Shown here one piece after another: positions 52,600 through 61,542 of a DNA stretch of 64,000 nt. The notes beneath the pieces are model-generated. The model saw nothing but the letters and a program-made list of their open reading frames with translations, had not been told where the DNA came from and ran no database searches. How positions within the stretch are numbered: the stretch's first letter is position 1; the number at the start of each line of letters is the position of its first letter. Where the stretch lies: contig CAZEQY010000010.1 of the NCBI GenBank assembly GCA_964514655.1, forward strand, positions 1 to 64,000, read 5' to 3'. Origin of the DNA: SZAS-7 sp964514655. GTDB lineage: Bacteria; Chlamydiota; Chlamydiia; Chlamydiales; FEN-1388. A program made the translations under genes and the position numbers.

Positions 52600-53113
52600 A
52601 TTGTACACAATGTATAGTTATATCTCTAAAAACTATGTATTGGTCTTCTGTGAGAAGGTTTGCTTCTTTTAGCTGCTCAAGAGCTGCAAGCTGGTTTTGG
52701 AGGGTCTGTGAGTTGAGTCTTGTGTATTCAGTAACGCGTTCTAGCGGTGATAGGGGCTCTAACGTTACTACGATGTTTTCGGGTTTTAGGGTCCAGCAAG
52801 CGCCGGTAGCTGTGTCTATAGCTACGCCAAGAAGGCCAAATCCGAAGAGATTGCCGGCTTCTAGACCATTTATGAGGTGGACAATCTTTATCGTTTGGCT
52901 CTTGTAGCCCTCTTTGGAGATTGTTAGCACATAGTCTCGGTCGCGATCTAGCGTGATGTTTGCGGGGGTGCTTTGGCTGTTCTTTTCTTCGGTTACTGTG
53001 GCTCCCGGAGGGTTTGTGGTGACGGGTATTGTCTGCGTGGGGCCGTTAACAAGAGTTGCGCATGCTGTCAAAAGGGTGCTCAAGAGCATAAGTAAAGGTA
53101 TTTTCGGGCCCAC
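52598..53113 (-). CDS. Lipoprotein with PEGA-like domain
   Basis: 171 residues from a GTG start (AGGATGG site); an ATG 8 codons later is possible. Lipobox LLTAC with Cys18. Next a PEGA-like segment (IPVTTNPPGATVTEE...YKSQTIKI), a Gly-rich hydrophobic stretch and a C-terminal SHOCT-like helix (ALEQLKEANLLTEDQY). Likely anchored in the outer membrane. Function unknown. Confidence 0.8.
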   Translation of the reverse strand: MGPKIPLLMLLSTLLTACATLVNGPTQTIPVTTNPPGATVTEEKNSQSTPANITLDRDRDYVLTISKEGYKSQTIKIVHLINGLEAGNLFGFGLLGVAIDTATGACWTLKPENIVVTLEPLSPLERVTEYTRLNSQTLQNQLAALEQLKEANLLTEDQYIVFRDITIHCVQ

Positions 53114-53247
53114 AATCCATCCTATATTGGTGTCTTAAGTGTCATTATATAAATGTATTACTTTAAATCTAGAATTTTTCGAAAAAAGTGAAGATTTATC
53201 CTTGCGAAAAAATAGGGATGTTAAGTACGCTCTAAGCTTCATTTTTC

Positions 53248-53319
<72 letters not shown>

Positions 53320-53342
53320 TTAGACTGTGAAAGAGGTGTCTT

Positions 53343-54275
53343 TTGAGCAATGCATCAGTACTGATAGCCGGCTCATCACATCCAGAGCTTGCCCAAGAAC
53401 TGAGCAAGCAGTTGGATATGCCACTCTTTCCGGTATCGGTAGCTCATTTTCCGGATGGCGAAGTTCGCGTCCAGCTTGGCGGATCTGTTGCAGGCAAACA
53501 AGTGTTTATCCTCCAGTCCATTGCCAAAGCACCAAATGAACTGCTGATAGAAACATTGTTGCTCGTCGATGCCTTGCGAAGGGGCGCGGCAGCTCACATT
53601 GTGTTAGTAAGCCCATATTTAGCCTATTCGCGACAAAGCGTACAGGAAGATGGGGGAGCTTCAGTTGCCGCAAGACTTTTTGCCGATTTTCTTAAGTTGG
53701 CCGGAGTTAACGGCCTCATCACAATGGATCTGCATGCAGAGCTTGTAAAAAGCTTCTACGACTTTCCTGTAGAGCACCTAAGTGCTCGGGAACTGTTTAT
53801 CGAAGCGCTTGAGAAAGAGCAAGCAAGGACGAGTGATATAGTTGTTGTTGGGCCAGACCTTGGAAGTGCAAAACTGGTCGCCAAATATGCTCATGAGCTA
53901 TCAAGCTCTTTAGCATTGATTGAAAAACGGCGAATTGATGCACGCCAGGTCGCAATGCTCTCCTTGATGGGAGAGGTAAAAGATAAAATCGTTCTTCTCG
54001 CTGACGATGTCTGTTCTACGGCCGGAACATTAACGTCAGCAGCTAATGTCTGCCAAGGGAAGGGCGCGAAACGTATTATTGCCGTGGTTTCTCACGGTCT
54101 CTTTGTAGAGGAGGCCATTGAACGTATCACAAATAGCCCAATAGAAAGGCTGTATGTAAGTGATAGCGTGAAGATGGACTCAAAAGTGCTATCGTGTCCC
54201 AAGATACATGTCGTATCAGTTGCAAAGCTCTTTGCAACCTCTCTTAAAAGCCAGAAAGAACGCTTTGCCGGTTAA
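53343..54275 (+). CDS. prs: Ribose-phosphate pyrophosphokinase
   Basis: 310 residues from a TTG start with an AGAGG site. Family motifs: FPDGEVRVQL, PYLAYSRQ, DLHAELVKSFYDFPVEHL, the flexible loop IEKRR and the PRPP-binding loop LADDVCSTAGTL. It makes PRPP from ribose-5-phosphate and ATP. The stretches around the ATP-binding loop differ from the usual ARQDR consensus (SRQSVQ), so it belongs to a divergent branch. Confidence 0.93.
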   Translation: MSNASVLIAGSSHPELAQELSKQLDMPLFPVSVAHFPDGEVRVQLGGSVAGKQVFILQSIAKAPNELLIETLLLVDALRRGAAAHIVLVSPYLAYSRQSVQEDGGASVAARLFADFLKLAGVNGLITMDLHAELVKSFYDFPVEHLSARELFIEALEKEQARTSDIVVVGPDLGSAKLVAKYAHELSSSLALIEKRRIDARQVAMLSLMGEVKDKIVLLADDVCSTAGTLTSAANVCQGKGAKRIIAVVSHGLFVEEAIERITNSPIERLYVSDSVKMDSKVLSCPKIHVVSVAKLFATSLKSQKERFAG

Positions 54276-54305
54276 TTAATTTTTTTGAATTGTGTTGGAG
54301 GATCC

Positions 54306-54884
54306 ATGGACCAAAAGATCGATCAAACGATCCAGATTATAGAACGATCAGCTAAAAGTAAAGGTGAAGCAAACAGGCTTCGTATAGATCAGCGAATTCC
54401 TGTATGTATTTACTCAAAAGGCAAGCCTGCAGATACAGCAAGCGTAAGCCGCGAAGAATTTGAAACCATTTTGCGTAAGTTACAGTCAGGCTTTTTGCCA
54501 ACGACAGTGTTTGAACTTACTGATGCAAAAGGCAAAAAGCGCCGTGCTCTTATCAAAGATATTCAGTATAAGCCTACAAACTACGAAGTGCTGCACCTTG
54601 ATTTTCAAGAACTTCATGCAGACACAGCTGTAGATGTGAAAGTGCCTATCGAACTGCTCAATCAAGTAGACTGCTCAGGCGTTAAGCTTGGTGGCTTTTT
54701 ACGCTCGCTTATTCGTCATTTGAAGGTAAGATGCCTTCCAAAAGACATCCCTTCACATTTTGAAATTGATGTGAAAGAACTCGGCCTCAACCAGTATCGA
54801 CGCGTTTCTGATCTTCAGATTCCAAAAGGCGTAAAAGCTCTTGAGAAGCCAAATGAAATTGTTGTGAGCGTGCTTAAGAAGTAA
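54306..54884 (+). CDS. rplY: 50S ribosomal protein L25/CTC
   Basis: 192 residues from the ATG at 54306 (GGAGG site). Long CTC-type L25: an N-terminal 5S rRNA-binding beta-barrel (RIPVCIYSKGK, LIKDIQYKP, VLHLDFQEL) and a C-terminal domain (KVRCLPKDIPSHFEIDV). It stands directly before pth as in many bacteria. Confidence 0.95.
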   Translation: MDQKIDQTIQIIERSAKSKGEANRLRIDQRIPVCIYSKGKPADTASVSREEFETILRKLQSGFLPTTVFELTDAKGKKRRALIKDIQYKPTNYEVLHLDFQELHADTAVDVKVPIELLNQVDCSGVKLGGFLRSLIRHLKVRCLPKDIPSHFEIDVKELGLNQYRRVSDLQIPKGVKALEKPNEIVVSVLKK

Positions 54885-54891
54885 GTAACAC

Positions 54892-55482
54892 ATGTTGGCA
54901 GTTATTGGACTGGGTAATCCCGGTAAAGAATATGAGCTGACTCGCCATAATATGGGCTTCTTGGTGCTCAAAAAGCTGGCCGAAGAGTTCGGCACAAGCT
55001 TTAAGATGGAAGAGCGCTTTGAGGGATGGCGGGCTAAGGCACCTGGCCTTGAGCTCCTTCTGCCAGCAACATATATGAACGAAAGTGGAAGGGCAGTGCA
55101 AAAACTCCTGAGATACTTTCAGATTCCTACGGGCAAGGTGCTCGTAGTAGTCGACGACATGGACCTTGCCTTCGGGCAGATGCGCCTAAGAGCTTTTGGT
55201 GGCTCCGGTGGCCATAATGGGCTAAAAAGCCTTGAGGAGCACCTTGGCACTTCAAACTTTGCCAGGCTGCGAATTGGGATTGGCCGAGGCCTTAAAGGCA
55301 CTAATGTGGACCATGTGCTCGGAAAGTTTAACCAAGAAGAAAGCGAGCAGCTTTCTAAAGTGATTGAAACGGCTGTCACTTGCCTGAAGAGGCTGTTAGT
55401 CGAAGATTTTTCGAAGGTGGCAAACGATGTAAATCGTGCAATAAAGATAGATAAGGAAAATGTATGCAACAACAAGAATTAA
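54892..55482 (+). CDS. pth: Peptidyl-tRNA hydrolase
   Basis: 196 residues. Motifs: VIGLGNPGKEYELTRHNMGF with catalytic-type His near 20, PATYMNESG, VVVDDMDLAFGQMRLRAFG, SGGHNGLKS and FARLRIGIGRG. It releases peptides from drop-off peptidyl-tRNA. It overlaps rpsF by 19 bases. Confidence 0.97.
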   Translation: MLAVIGLGNPGKEYELTRHNMGFLVLKKLAEEFGTSFKMEERFEGWRAKAPGLELLLPATYMNESGRAVQKLLRYFQIPTGKVLVVVDDMDLAFGQMRLRAFGGSGGHNGLKSLEEHLGTSNFARLRIGIGRGLKGTNVDHVLGKFNQEESEQLSKVIETAVTCLKRLLVEDFSKVANDVNRAIKIDKENVCNNKN

Positions 55483-55820
55483 AACAAAAAGAGCAAAATC
55501 TGTACGAAGGCATGTACGTGCTCAATGCGCACATTAGCGATGATACACGCAACCACGCCTTCGAAAAAATCAAAAACGGCATCATTAACCGCGGTGGTGA
55601 GATTGTAAAAATCCACGATCAAGGAAGACGCCGTCTTGCTTATGAAATCGAACGTCAAAAAGAAGGCTATTACTACTTAGTATACTTTCGCCTTCCTGCA
55701 AGCGATGTTACCGATCTTTGGCAAGAATACCATCTAAACGAGAACCTCATTCGCTTCGTTACATTGCGTACCGATAAGGTGCTCGAAGAGGTTAAATTTA
55801 AACAACTTCCTGAACAATAA
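55464..55820 (+). CDS. rpsF: 30S ribosomal protein S6
   Basis: 118 residues with the S6 pattern YEGMYVLNAHI, GRRRLAYEIERQKEGYYYLVYF and LIRFVTLRTDK. An AAGGAAAATG site lies inside pth. Confidence 0.96.
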   Translation: MQQQELKQKEQNLYEGMYVLNAHISDDTRNHAFEKIKNGIINRGGEIVKIHDQGRRRLAYEIERQKEGYYYLVYFRLPASDVTDLWQEYHLNENLIRFVTLRTDKVLEEVKFKQLPEQ

Positions 55821-55834
55821 GAGGAATGAATCAT

Positions 55835-56152
55835 ATGACAAACTCTATGTATTCAAATGAAGAATATTCTGCTCACAGTGGTTCACAAGGTAGAATGTCA
55901 TCTAAAAAAAGAATGACAGCAGAGCCTACAGACCCAAAGATGCGCAAGAAGAAGCGCTGCCCATTTCAAGCAGCTGAATTTAAAGATATCGACTATAAAG
56001 ATATCGACACGCTTTCAAAGTTTATCACAGAACGAGGCAAAATTTTGCCACGTCGTATTACCGGCGTTTCTGCTTACTTTCAAAGACGTCTTGCACAGGC
56101 AATTAAGCGTGCTCGTCACGTAGCATTGCTTCCATTCGTAGCAGAAAGTTAA
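55835..56152 (+). CDS. rpsR: 30S ribosomal protein S18
   Basis: About 105 residues. Core: KKRCPFQAAEFKDIDYKD, ILPRRITGVSAYFQRRLAQAIKRARHVALLPF. There is an N-terminal extension of about 30 residues rich in Ser and Met. Start ATG at 55835 has an AGAGGA site at good distance; the ATG at 55826 overlaps that site. Confidence 0.95.
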   Translation: MTNSMYSNEEYSAHSGSQGRMSSKKRMTAEPTDPKMRKKKRCPFQAAEFKDIDYKDIDTLSKFITERGKILPRRITGVSAYFQRRLAQAIKRARHVALLPFVAES

Positions 56153-56169
56153 TTAGAAAGGTATTTACT

Positions 56170-56646
56170 ATGGCAACTCAATTATTATTACTCGAAGATG
56201 TTGATGACCTCGGTCACAAGGGCGAAATCGTCAACGTAAAACCAGGTTATGCGTACAACTTCCTCATTCCAAAGAAGTTCGCTCTTGTTGCGGATGCAAA
56301 TGCTATCCGTCGTCAAAAGCGCCTTAGGGAAGAGCGTCAGGCAAAAGCTGTCGAAGATAAAAAACATGCTGAAGAAATTGCAGAGCGCCTCAAAGGTGCA
56401 ACATTTACCGTCGAGGTAAAGGTTGACCATGAAGGACACATGTATGGTAGCGTTTCGAGCCTTGACGTTGTGCACCTCGTTAAGATGCAAGCAGGCATTG
56501 AGCTTGACAAGCGCTCAGTACCTCTTAAGCATCCTATCAAGGAGATAGGGGTTCATGAGCTTACATTGCGCCTTAAAGAAGGTGTAGAAGCTCCTATTCA
56601 CCTTAAAGTGCTTGTAGAAGGCGCTCAAACAAATGAAGCGGCCTAA
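56170..56646 (+). CDS. rplI: 50S ribosomal protein L9
   Basis: 158 residues. N-terminal signature LLLLEDVDDLGHKGEIVNVKPGYAYNFLIP, connecting helix and C-terminal domain. Overlaps hldD by 14 bases. Confidence 0.97.
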   Translation: MATQLLLLEDVDDLGHKGEIVNVKPGYAYNFLIPKKFALVADANAIRRQKRLREERQAKAVEDKKHAEEIAERLKGATFTVEVKVDHEGHMYGSVSSLDVVHLVKMQAGIELDKRSVPLKHPIKEIGVHELTLRLKEGVEAPIHLKVLVEGAQTNEAA

Positions 56647-57619
56647 TACTAAAGCTATCGTCGTAACGGGCGGTGCGGGCTTTATAGGCTCATGCGTCGT
56701 CCGTCATCTAAACGACTTAGGGTATGACAATATCGTCGTTGTTGACAACTTGGGATCTACTGAAAAGTGGAAGAACCTCGTTTGCAAAACAACGAGCGAT
56801 ATCTTGCATAAAAGTGCACTCTTTGACTGGCTGCAAGGAAAAGAGCAGGAAATTCAGGCATTTATTCACTTAGGAGCCTGTAGCAGCACTGTTGAACTAG
56901 ACGCCAACTACCTCCTCGAAAATAACTACCGCTACACGCGCCGATTAGCAGAATATGCCTTAAAGCATGGCATTCGTTTTGTTTATGCATCATCTGCTGC
57001 AACCTATGGCGATGGTGATCTTGGCTTTAGCGACAATCACGATTGCATCAAGCAGCTAGCTCCTCTTAACATGTATGGCTTTTCAAAGCAGCTATTTGAT
57101 TTATGGGCACTCAATGAAGGTGTTTTAGATAAGCTTACCGGCTTAAAGTACTTTAACGTCTATGGTCCTAACGAGTATCACAAGGGCAGGATGTCATCAG
57201 CTATCGTACGTATGGTGCCTGAGGTGCAAGGATCAGGGGTGATACGCCTCTTTGAATCAGACCGTCCAGAGATATATGAAAACGGCGAGCAAAAGCGCGA
57301 CTTTATCTACGTAAAAGATGCTGCCAAGATGACATGTGCCTTTTTAGATACGCCTGCATATGGTATCTATAATATAGGTACCGGTGAAGCAGTATCATGG
57401 AATCGCCTTGCAAGAGCTGTATTTTTAGCACTTAAAAAGCCTGACAATATCGCCTACATCGAAATGCCACACGACTTAAAAGGCAAATATCAGTACTTTA
57501 CACAAGCTGATATGGCTAAAACAAAAGGCGCTTTAGGGGCAAAATCAAACGTTATGTCCGTTGAAGATGCTGTGTCAGACTATATTACAAACTACCTTCT
57601 TTCAGGAAGCAGATGGTAA
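56633..57619 (+). CDS. hldD: ADP-L-glycero-D-manno-heptose-6-epimerase
   Basis: 328 residues, SDR superfamily. NAD(P)-binding GGAGFIGS, HLGACSST, active-site Tyr/Lys in NMYGFSKQ, and YFNVYGPNEYHKGRMSS of the HldD group. It converts ADP-D-glycero- to ADP-L-glycero-manno-heptose for the LPS inner core. Overlaps rplI and hldE, so it is part of the ribosomal protein run. Confidence 0.94.
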   Translation: MKRPNTKAIVVTGGAGFIGSCVVRHLNDLGYDNIVVVDNLGSTEKWKNLVCKTTSDILHKSALFDWLQGKEQEIQAFIHLGACSSTVELDANYLLENNYRYTRRLAEYALKHGIRFVYASSAATYGDGDLGFSDNHDCIKQLAPLNMYGFSKQLFDLWALNEGVLDKLTGLKYFNVYGPNEYHKGRMSSAIVRMVPEVQGSGVIRLFESDRPEIYENGEQKRDFIYVKDAAKMTCAFLDTPAYGIYNIGTGEAVSWNRLARAVFLALKKPDNIAYIEMPHDLKGKYQYFTQADMAKTKGALGAKSNVMSVEDAVSDYITNYLLSGSRW

Positions 57620-58881
57620 GACTTGCCCACGTATTCAATAGCTTGCAGGCAAAGACAGTGCTTGTGGCGGGAGACTTAGTGCTTGATCGCTATACCTTTG
57701 GTAAAGCAAAGCGCATCTCTCCAGAGGCTCCCGTGCCTGTAGTGCTTGTTGAATACGAAGAAGAGCGCCCAGGAGGCTCTGGCAACGTTGTGCTGAACCT
57801 GCTTTCTATGGGTATGAAGGCTATATGCCTTGGCCGGGTAGGAAATGACCAGGCTGCAAAATCAATTATCGATGCTCTAGAAAAAGAGGGAGCAGATACT
57901 TCTGGCCTATTCGTGGAGCCAGGGTTTCATACGCCGCATAAAACGCGTGTCATTGCATCAAGTCAGCAGATTGTGCGCATTGACTACGAGCCTACTAAGA
58001 CACTTTCTAGCGAAACAGAAGCTAAGGTCATTGCCAAGCTACCTGAGCTTGTGCAAGCTTCTGACCTTATAGCGATATCTGACTATGCAAAGGGCTTTTT
58101 GTCTGTCACCCTTCTTCGTGCGCTGCTTGCTGAAGCAAAAAAACAACATAAGCCCGTGATTTCTGACCCTAAGGGCAATGACTTTAAGCGCTATGAAGGC
58201 TCTACAATACTAAAGCCAAACCTTTCTGAAGCCTTTGCTGCAGCACCAACTTGTACAAACTTGCTAGATGCTGCTCAGCATATCTTTAAGCAAGTTGCCA
58301 TCGACGCACTGCTTGTTACGCGTTCTGAAGCAGGAATCTCTATTTTCTATCCGGAGGGTAGACAAGAAGACTTTCCTGTACAGCCTCGCGAGGTAAAAGA
58401 TGTAACAGGCGCTGGCGACACTGTTCTTGCTATGCTGTCATGCGCTTTAGCTAATAAGCTTTCTTTAGCAGAGGCCACGCAGCTTGCAAATATTGCCGCA
58501 CAAGTAGCTGTAGAAAAAGTTGGCTGCGCAAGAGTGACCCTTGCAGATGTTGCAAGGCGCTTGATCGAACTTCACGCACAGCACAAGATTTTTGACGAAG
58601 AGCACCTAGCAGCCCTACGCCAGGCCTTAAATGGCAATAAATTCTTCCTTTTTGGCCTAGATGCCTCTAAGCAGCTAGACTCCAAGCTATTAAAATCCGT
58701 TCGCCATGCAGCAGAAGCCACAAATCAAGAGCTTGTTGTTGCCGTTATGGGATCTTCCCCAGATGAGGAGCTTGTCGCAAGCCTAGCCTCCCTAAACTGT
58801 GTGGACTATCTCCTGCTCACCCACAAAGACCGAGAGTCTCTCACAAAAGAGCTCAATCCCCTAGAGTCTGTCTTTATATAA
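57613..58881 (+). CDS. hldE: HldE heptose-7-phosphate kinase with vestigial second domain
   Basis: 422 residues; bifunctional HldE is about 477. The ribokinase-like domain (1-320) is intact: GDLVLDRY, ERPGGSGNVVLNL, SDYAKGFL, DPKGNDF, KPN and the anion hole/catalytic GAGDT (266-270). The C-terminal part (about 332-422) aligns loosely with the adenylyltransferase domain (ELVVAV, then a VDYLLL strand), but the NGxFDxxHxGH motif and the RP/LKG substrate loop are missing. The nucleotide transfer step would need another enzyme elsewhere in the genome. Confidence 0.92.
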   Translation: MVRLAHVFNSLQAKTVLVAGDLVLDRYTFGKAKRISPEAPVPVVLVEYEEERPGGSGNVVLNLLSMGMKAICLGRVGNDQAAKSIIDALEKEGADTSGLFVEPGFHTPHKTRVIASSQQIVRIDYEPTKTLSSETEAKVIAKLPELVQASDLIAISDYAKGFLSVTLLRALLAEAKKQHKPVISDPKGNDFKRYEGSTILKPNLSEAFAAAPTCTNLLDAAQHIFKQVAIDALLVTRSEAGISIFYPEGRQEDFPVQPREVKDVTGAGDTVLAMLSCALANKLSLAEATQLANIAAQVAVEKVGCARVTLADVARRLIELHAQHKIFDEEHLAALRQALNGNKFFLFGLDASKQLDSKLLKSVRHAAEATNQELVVAVMGSSPDEELVASLASLNCVDYLLLTHKDRESLTKELNPLESVFI

Positions 58882-58944
58882 TTGATCTTGAAATAATTTC
58901 CTATTAGCGGGTATAGATTAGTTAATATACATAAGGGGGTTGTT

Positions 58945-60027
58945 ATGCGTATATTTTTATTGGGATTACTTGCATTAACAAGCTATGGATTTGCAGATAC
59001 GAAATATATTCAGGGCGGAAGTCTTGATGGTGGAGATGGCAGTCTAGAGCATCCCTATAGTTCTTTTCAGCAGGCAGAAGAGGATGTAAGCTGGACAGTC
59101 TTGAAGGTTCTTGCTTCTGAAACGCCAATTGGAGGTGGTATTGCCCTCAAAGATGGCCAGAGCATCGAAGGTGAAGATCGTGCAAGATGTCTTTTAGTAA
59201 ACGAAGATAGCATCCAGCATAATGGAGATGTCATTGTAGCAAATGGCGATAATACAATTTCGGGTATTACCATCGTTTCAAGCTTTCGCGCCGGTGTCGA
59301 GGCTTTAAATGCGCAAAACCTTACAATAGAAAATTGCAGCATCAATAGATGTAATAGATCTAAACAAGAGCTTCCATTTGACTATAACCCATCATCTACG
59401 TCAAGGGATTTTGGCCTATGGGGCGCCATTAGCTTTTTTGGCGGTGCTACTGTAAAGTCGGGTATTCAGCCATTTAATACAAAAAGTGGGACCTTTATAC
59501 TGCGCAATTCAAGCTTTGATAACAATGCGCGCGATATCTTGATGGGATGTGGTGATTCTGTAAGCACGTCCTTTGTTTCAGAGACGTACAGACGCGAATA
59601 TGAAATTTCAGACTGTCAGTTTACAAATACGCGTAATTCTAGAGCTATTCAGCCGATGATATATGGTGGAGGCTACCTTGCAGGCGTGATAAAAAACTGC
59701 CTTTTTGAAAATATAAAGTCTAGCGATGCTATTGCCTTTTTTCAGGTTAACGCTAATAACTCACACTATCCGGACCGTGGAAACTACGACATGGGGATAA
59801 ATGAAGTTTCAAACTGCATATTTAAAAATGTCTATCGCTCAGGTGTCTATTTTAATGCTTCTGGTAACTTGACTGGTACAGATGCACAAATAGTCATCAA
59901 AGATAACCAGTTTATTTCCTGCGCAAAACACTACAAAATCGATACGCCTATTCAGTCTCAAATTGAAGGGTGTGCAACTGGCAATCGTTGGCAGTGGGTT
60001 GTTGAAGGTAATACTATTGCCGAGTAG
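58945..60027 (+). CDS. Secreted right-handed beta-helix protein
   Basis: 360 residues with a signal peptide (about 1-17). The start of the mature part (IQGGSLDGGDGSLEHPYSS) and many N/G-rich turns with NCSI, NSSFDNNA, NCLFEN, NCIFKNV at regular spacing fit parallel beta-helix coils. This fold is shared by adhesins and polysaccharide-active enzymes. No catalytic acid cluster was picked out. GGGGG site before the ATG. A surface protein is likely. Confidence 0.75.
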   Translation: MRIFLLGLLALTSYGFADTKYIQGGSLDGGDGSLEHPYSSFQQAEEDVSWTVLKVLASETPIGGGIALKDGQSIEGEDRARCLLVNEDSIQHNGDVIVANGDNTISGITIVSSFRAGVEALNAQNLTIENCSINRCNRSKQELPFDYNPSSTSRDFGLWGAISFFGGATVKSGIQPFNTKSGTFILRNSSFDNNARDILMGCGDSVSTSFVSETYRREYEISDCQFTNTRNSRAIQPMIYGGGYLAGVIKNCLFENIKSSDAIAFFQVNANNSHYPDRGNYDMGINEVSNCIFKNVYRSGVYFNASGNLTGTDAQIVIKDNQFISCAKHYKIDTPIQSQIEGCATGNRWQWVVEGNTIAE

Positions 60028-60032
60028 AATTA

Positions 60033-60056
60033 ATGCCCAACTTCTTTGTTGGGTAT
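60033..60056 (+). terminator. Hairpin after the beta-helix gene
   Basis: ATGCCCAAC / GTTGGGTAT (one mismatch) with a TTCTTT loop, 5 bases past the stop codon and 9 bases before the next start. No T run follows. Confidence 0.45.
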
Positions 60057-60064
60057 TAATATAA

Positions 60065-61495
60065 ATGAATTTTACTGCAATACGTAGAATAGACAGTTTA
60101 GACTATCAATTAGCGTTTTTACAACTTACTAAAAATTACAGTTCGATTGAGGGTCTTGTTCAAGCACACTTGCCCCTTGTAGAATCTGTACGCCGTAACG
60201 AATACAGCCTTCCTGTAGTTCTAAAAAAGGATTCAAAGCTTACACTTGTTATCGATACCCATGCATTTTATCTTATCTACGGTGAAAAAGTAACGATAGG
60301 GGATAGGAGCAAACGTTCTGCATTACGTGTGCCATTTTCTGGAGAAAAACCTTCGAGGGTAGAGTGTATTCGTGCTGTCACACTATCGCAAGCTGAATTT
60401 TCTTTTCGAAATAGGCTTGCAAATAGGTTTATGCCTCATAATGGGGTTCCTGCTCGTGTTGTAGATGCGTATTGCTTTGGAAAAAAGAAGTTTGCCTTTT
60501 GGCAGACATTTGATACGCGTCCCTTTTTTTATGAATGTCAGCACCTCTTGCACCTGTTTTCTGACGACGAGATAGAGGAAGAATTATTTAGGGCTGTAAA
60601 GGACAATGATGCAGACTCTATCCTCTTTTTACGGGCAGCATCTTGGCGTCTACAACGAAGTACAATTGCACTAAATTTGGCAGCAGCTTTGGGGCGGCTA
60701 GAAGCTATGCGGGCTCTACTTTCTTATGGATATACGAAAGCCCAAGAGCTTAAAAAAGCTGTAGTCTATGCAAGCATGCAGGGGCATGCCACCCTTGTAT
60801 GGGAACTTTTGAGGGCAGTGCCAGATGGCTTTACTAATCTTGAATTTGCCTTTATAGCCGCTGTAAACGGGGGGCAAATAGCCACTTTAGACACATTTTC
60901 ACATGTAAAAGCACTTTTAGAGCCACATACTGAAATTGCTTTACAGGCTGCTGCAGCATATAATCAAATTAACTCGATCGTATGGTTAACATTAAATGGC
61001 TTTAAGACGGTTAAGGGTATTCAGCTTGCATTTCTTCAGGCGCTTCAGCATAACCATGTATCATGTGCAAGGGTTATTTTTAATTCATATATTGAATCTG
61101 ATGAAGCAAAAGCAGAGACATTTGTTACGGCATGTAATAGAACGTTTGAGCCTACCGTTCAGCTTGTACATATTTTTACCGGTAACATAAGTCAACCCTA
61201 TTTGAAAAAGGCTTTAGAAGAGGCTGTATGTGGTATAGATGCTCTACATGTCGTTGCTTATTTGTTGCCTTTCTTAAAAGATGTCCAGACTCAAGGTGAA
61301 AAAGCCCTCTTACTTGCTTCTGAAAAAGGCGTTGGCATTACTGGAGAGCAGGTTGTGCTGCAGCTCATTCATGCTGGCGTAAATGCCAATATCATCGATA
61401 GAAATGGGATGACACCAATCTTGTACTGTAGTCAAAAAGGGTGGAATACTGCAGTGGATCTCATCCTTAAAAGCAGCCAGCTAGTCGTTGTGTAA
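60065..61495 (+). CDS. Ankyrin-repeat protein
   Basis: 476 residues. The C-terminal two thirds (about 195-475) hold ankyrin-like helices: LNLAAALGRLEAMRALLSYG, VYASMQGHATLVWELLRA and, best conserved, NIIDRNGMTPILYCSQKG. The N-terminal 190 residues are of unknown fold. There is no ribosome-binding site, and a hairpin lies directly upstream. Ankyrin proteins in amoeba symbionts are often effectors. Confidence 0.8.
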   Translation: MNFTAIRRIDSLDYQLAFLQLTKNYSSIEGLVQAHLPLVESVRRNEYSLPVVLKKDSKLTLVIDTHAFYLIYGEKVTIGDRSKRSALRVPFSGEKPSRVECIRAVTLSQAEFSFRNRLANRFMPHNGVPARVVDAYCFGKKKFAFWQTFDTRPFFYECQHLLHLFSDDEIEEELFRAVKDNDADSILFLRAASWRLQRSTIALNLAAALGRLEAMRALLSYGYTKAQELKKAVVYASMQGHATLVWELLRAVPDGFTNLEFAFIAAVNGGQIATLDTFSHVKALLEPHTEIALQAAAAYNQINSIVWLTLNGFKTVKGIQLAFLQALQHNHVSCARVIFNSYIESDEAKAETFVTACNRTFEPTVQLVHIFTGNISQPYLKKALEEAVCGIDALHVVAYLLPFLKDVQTQGEKALLLASEKGVGITGEQVVLQLIHAGVNANIIDRNGMTPILYCSQKGWNTAVDLILKSSQLVVV

Positions 61496-61542
61496 AATGG
61501 CTGAAATTGATAGGGTACGAGAAACATATAAGGTGTTCGTCT

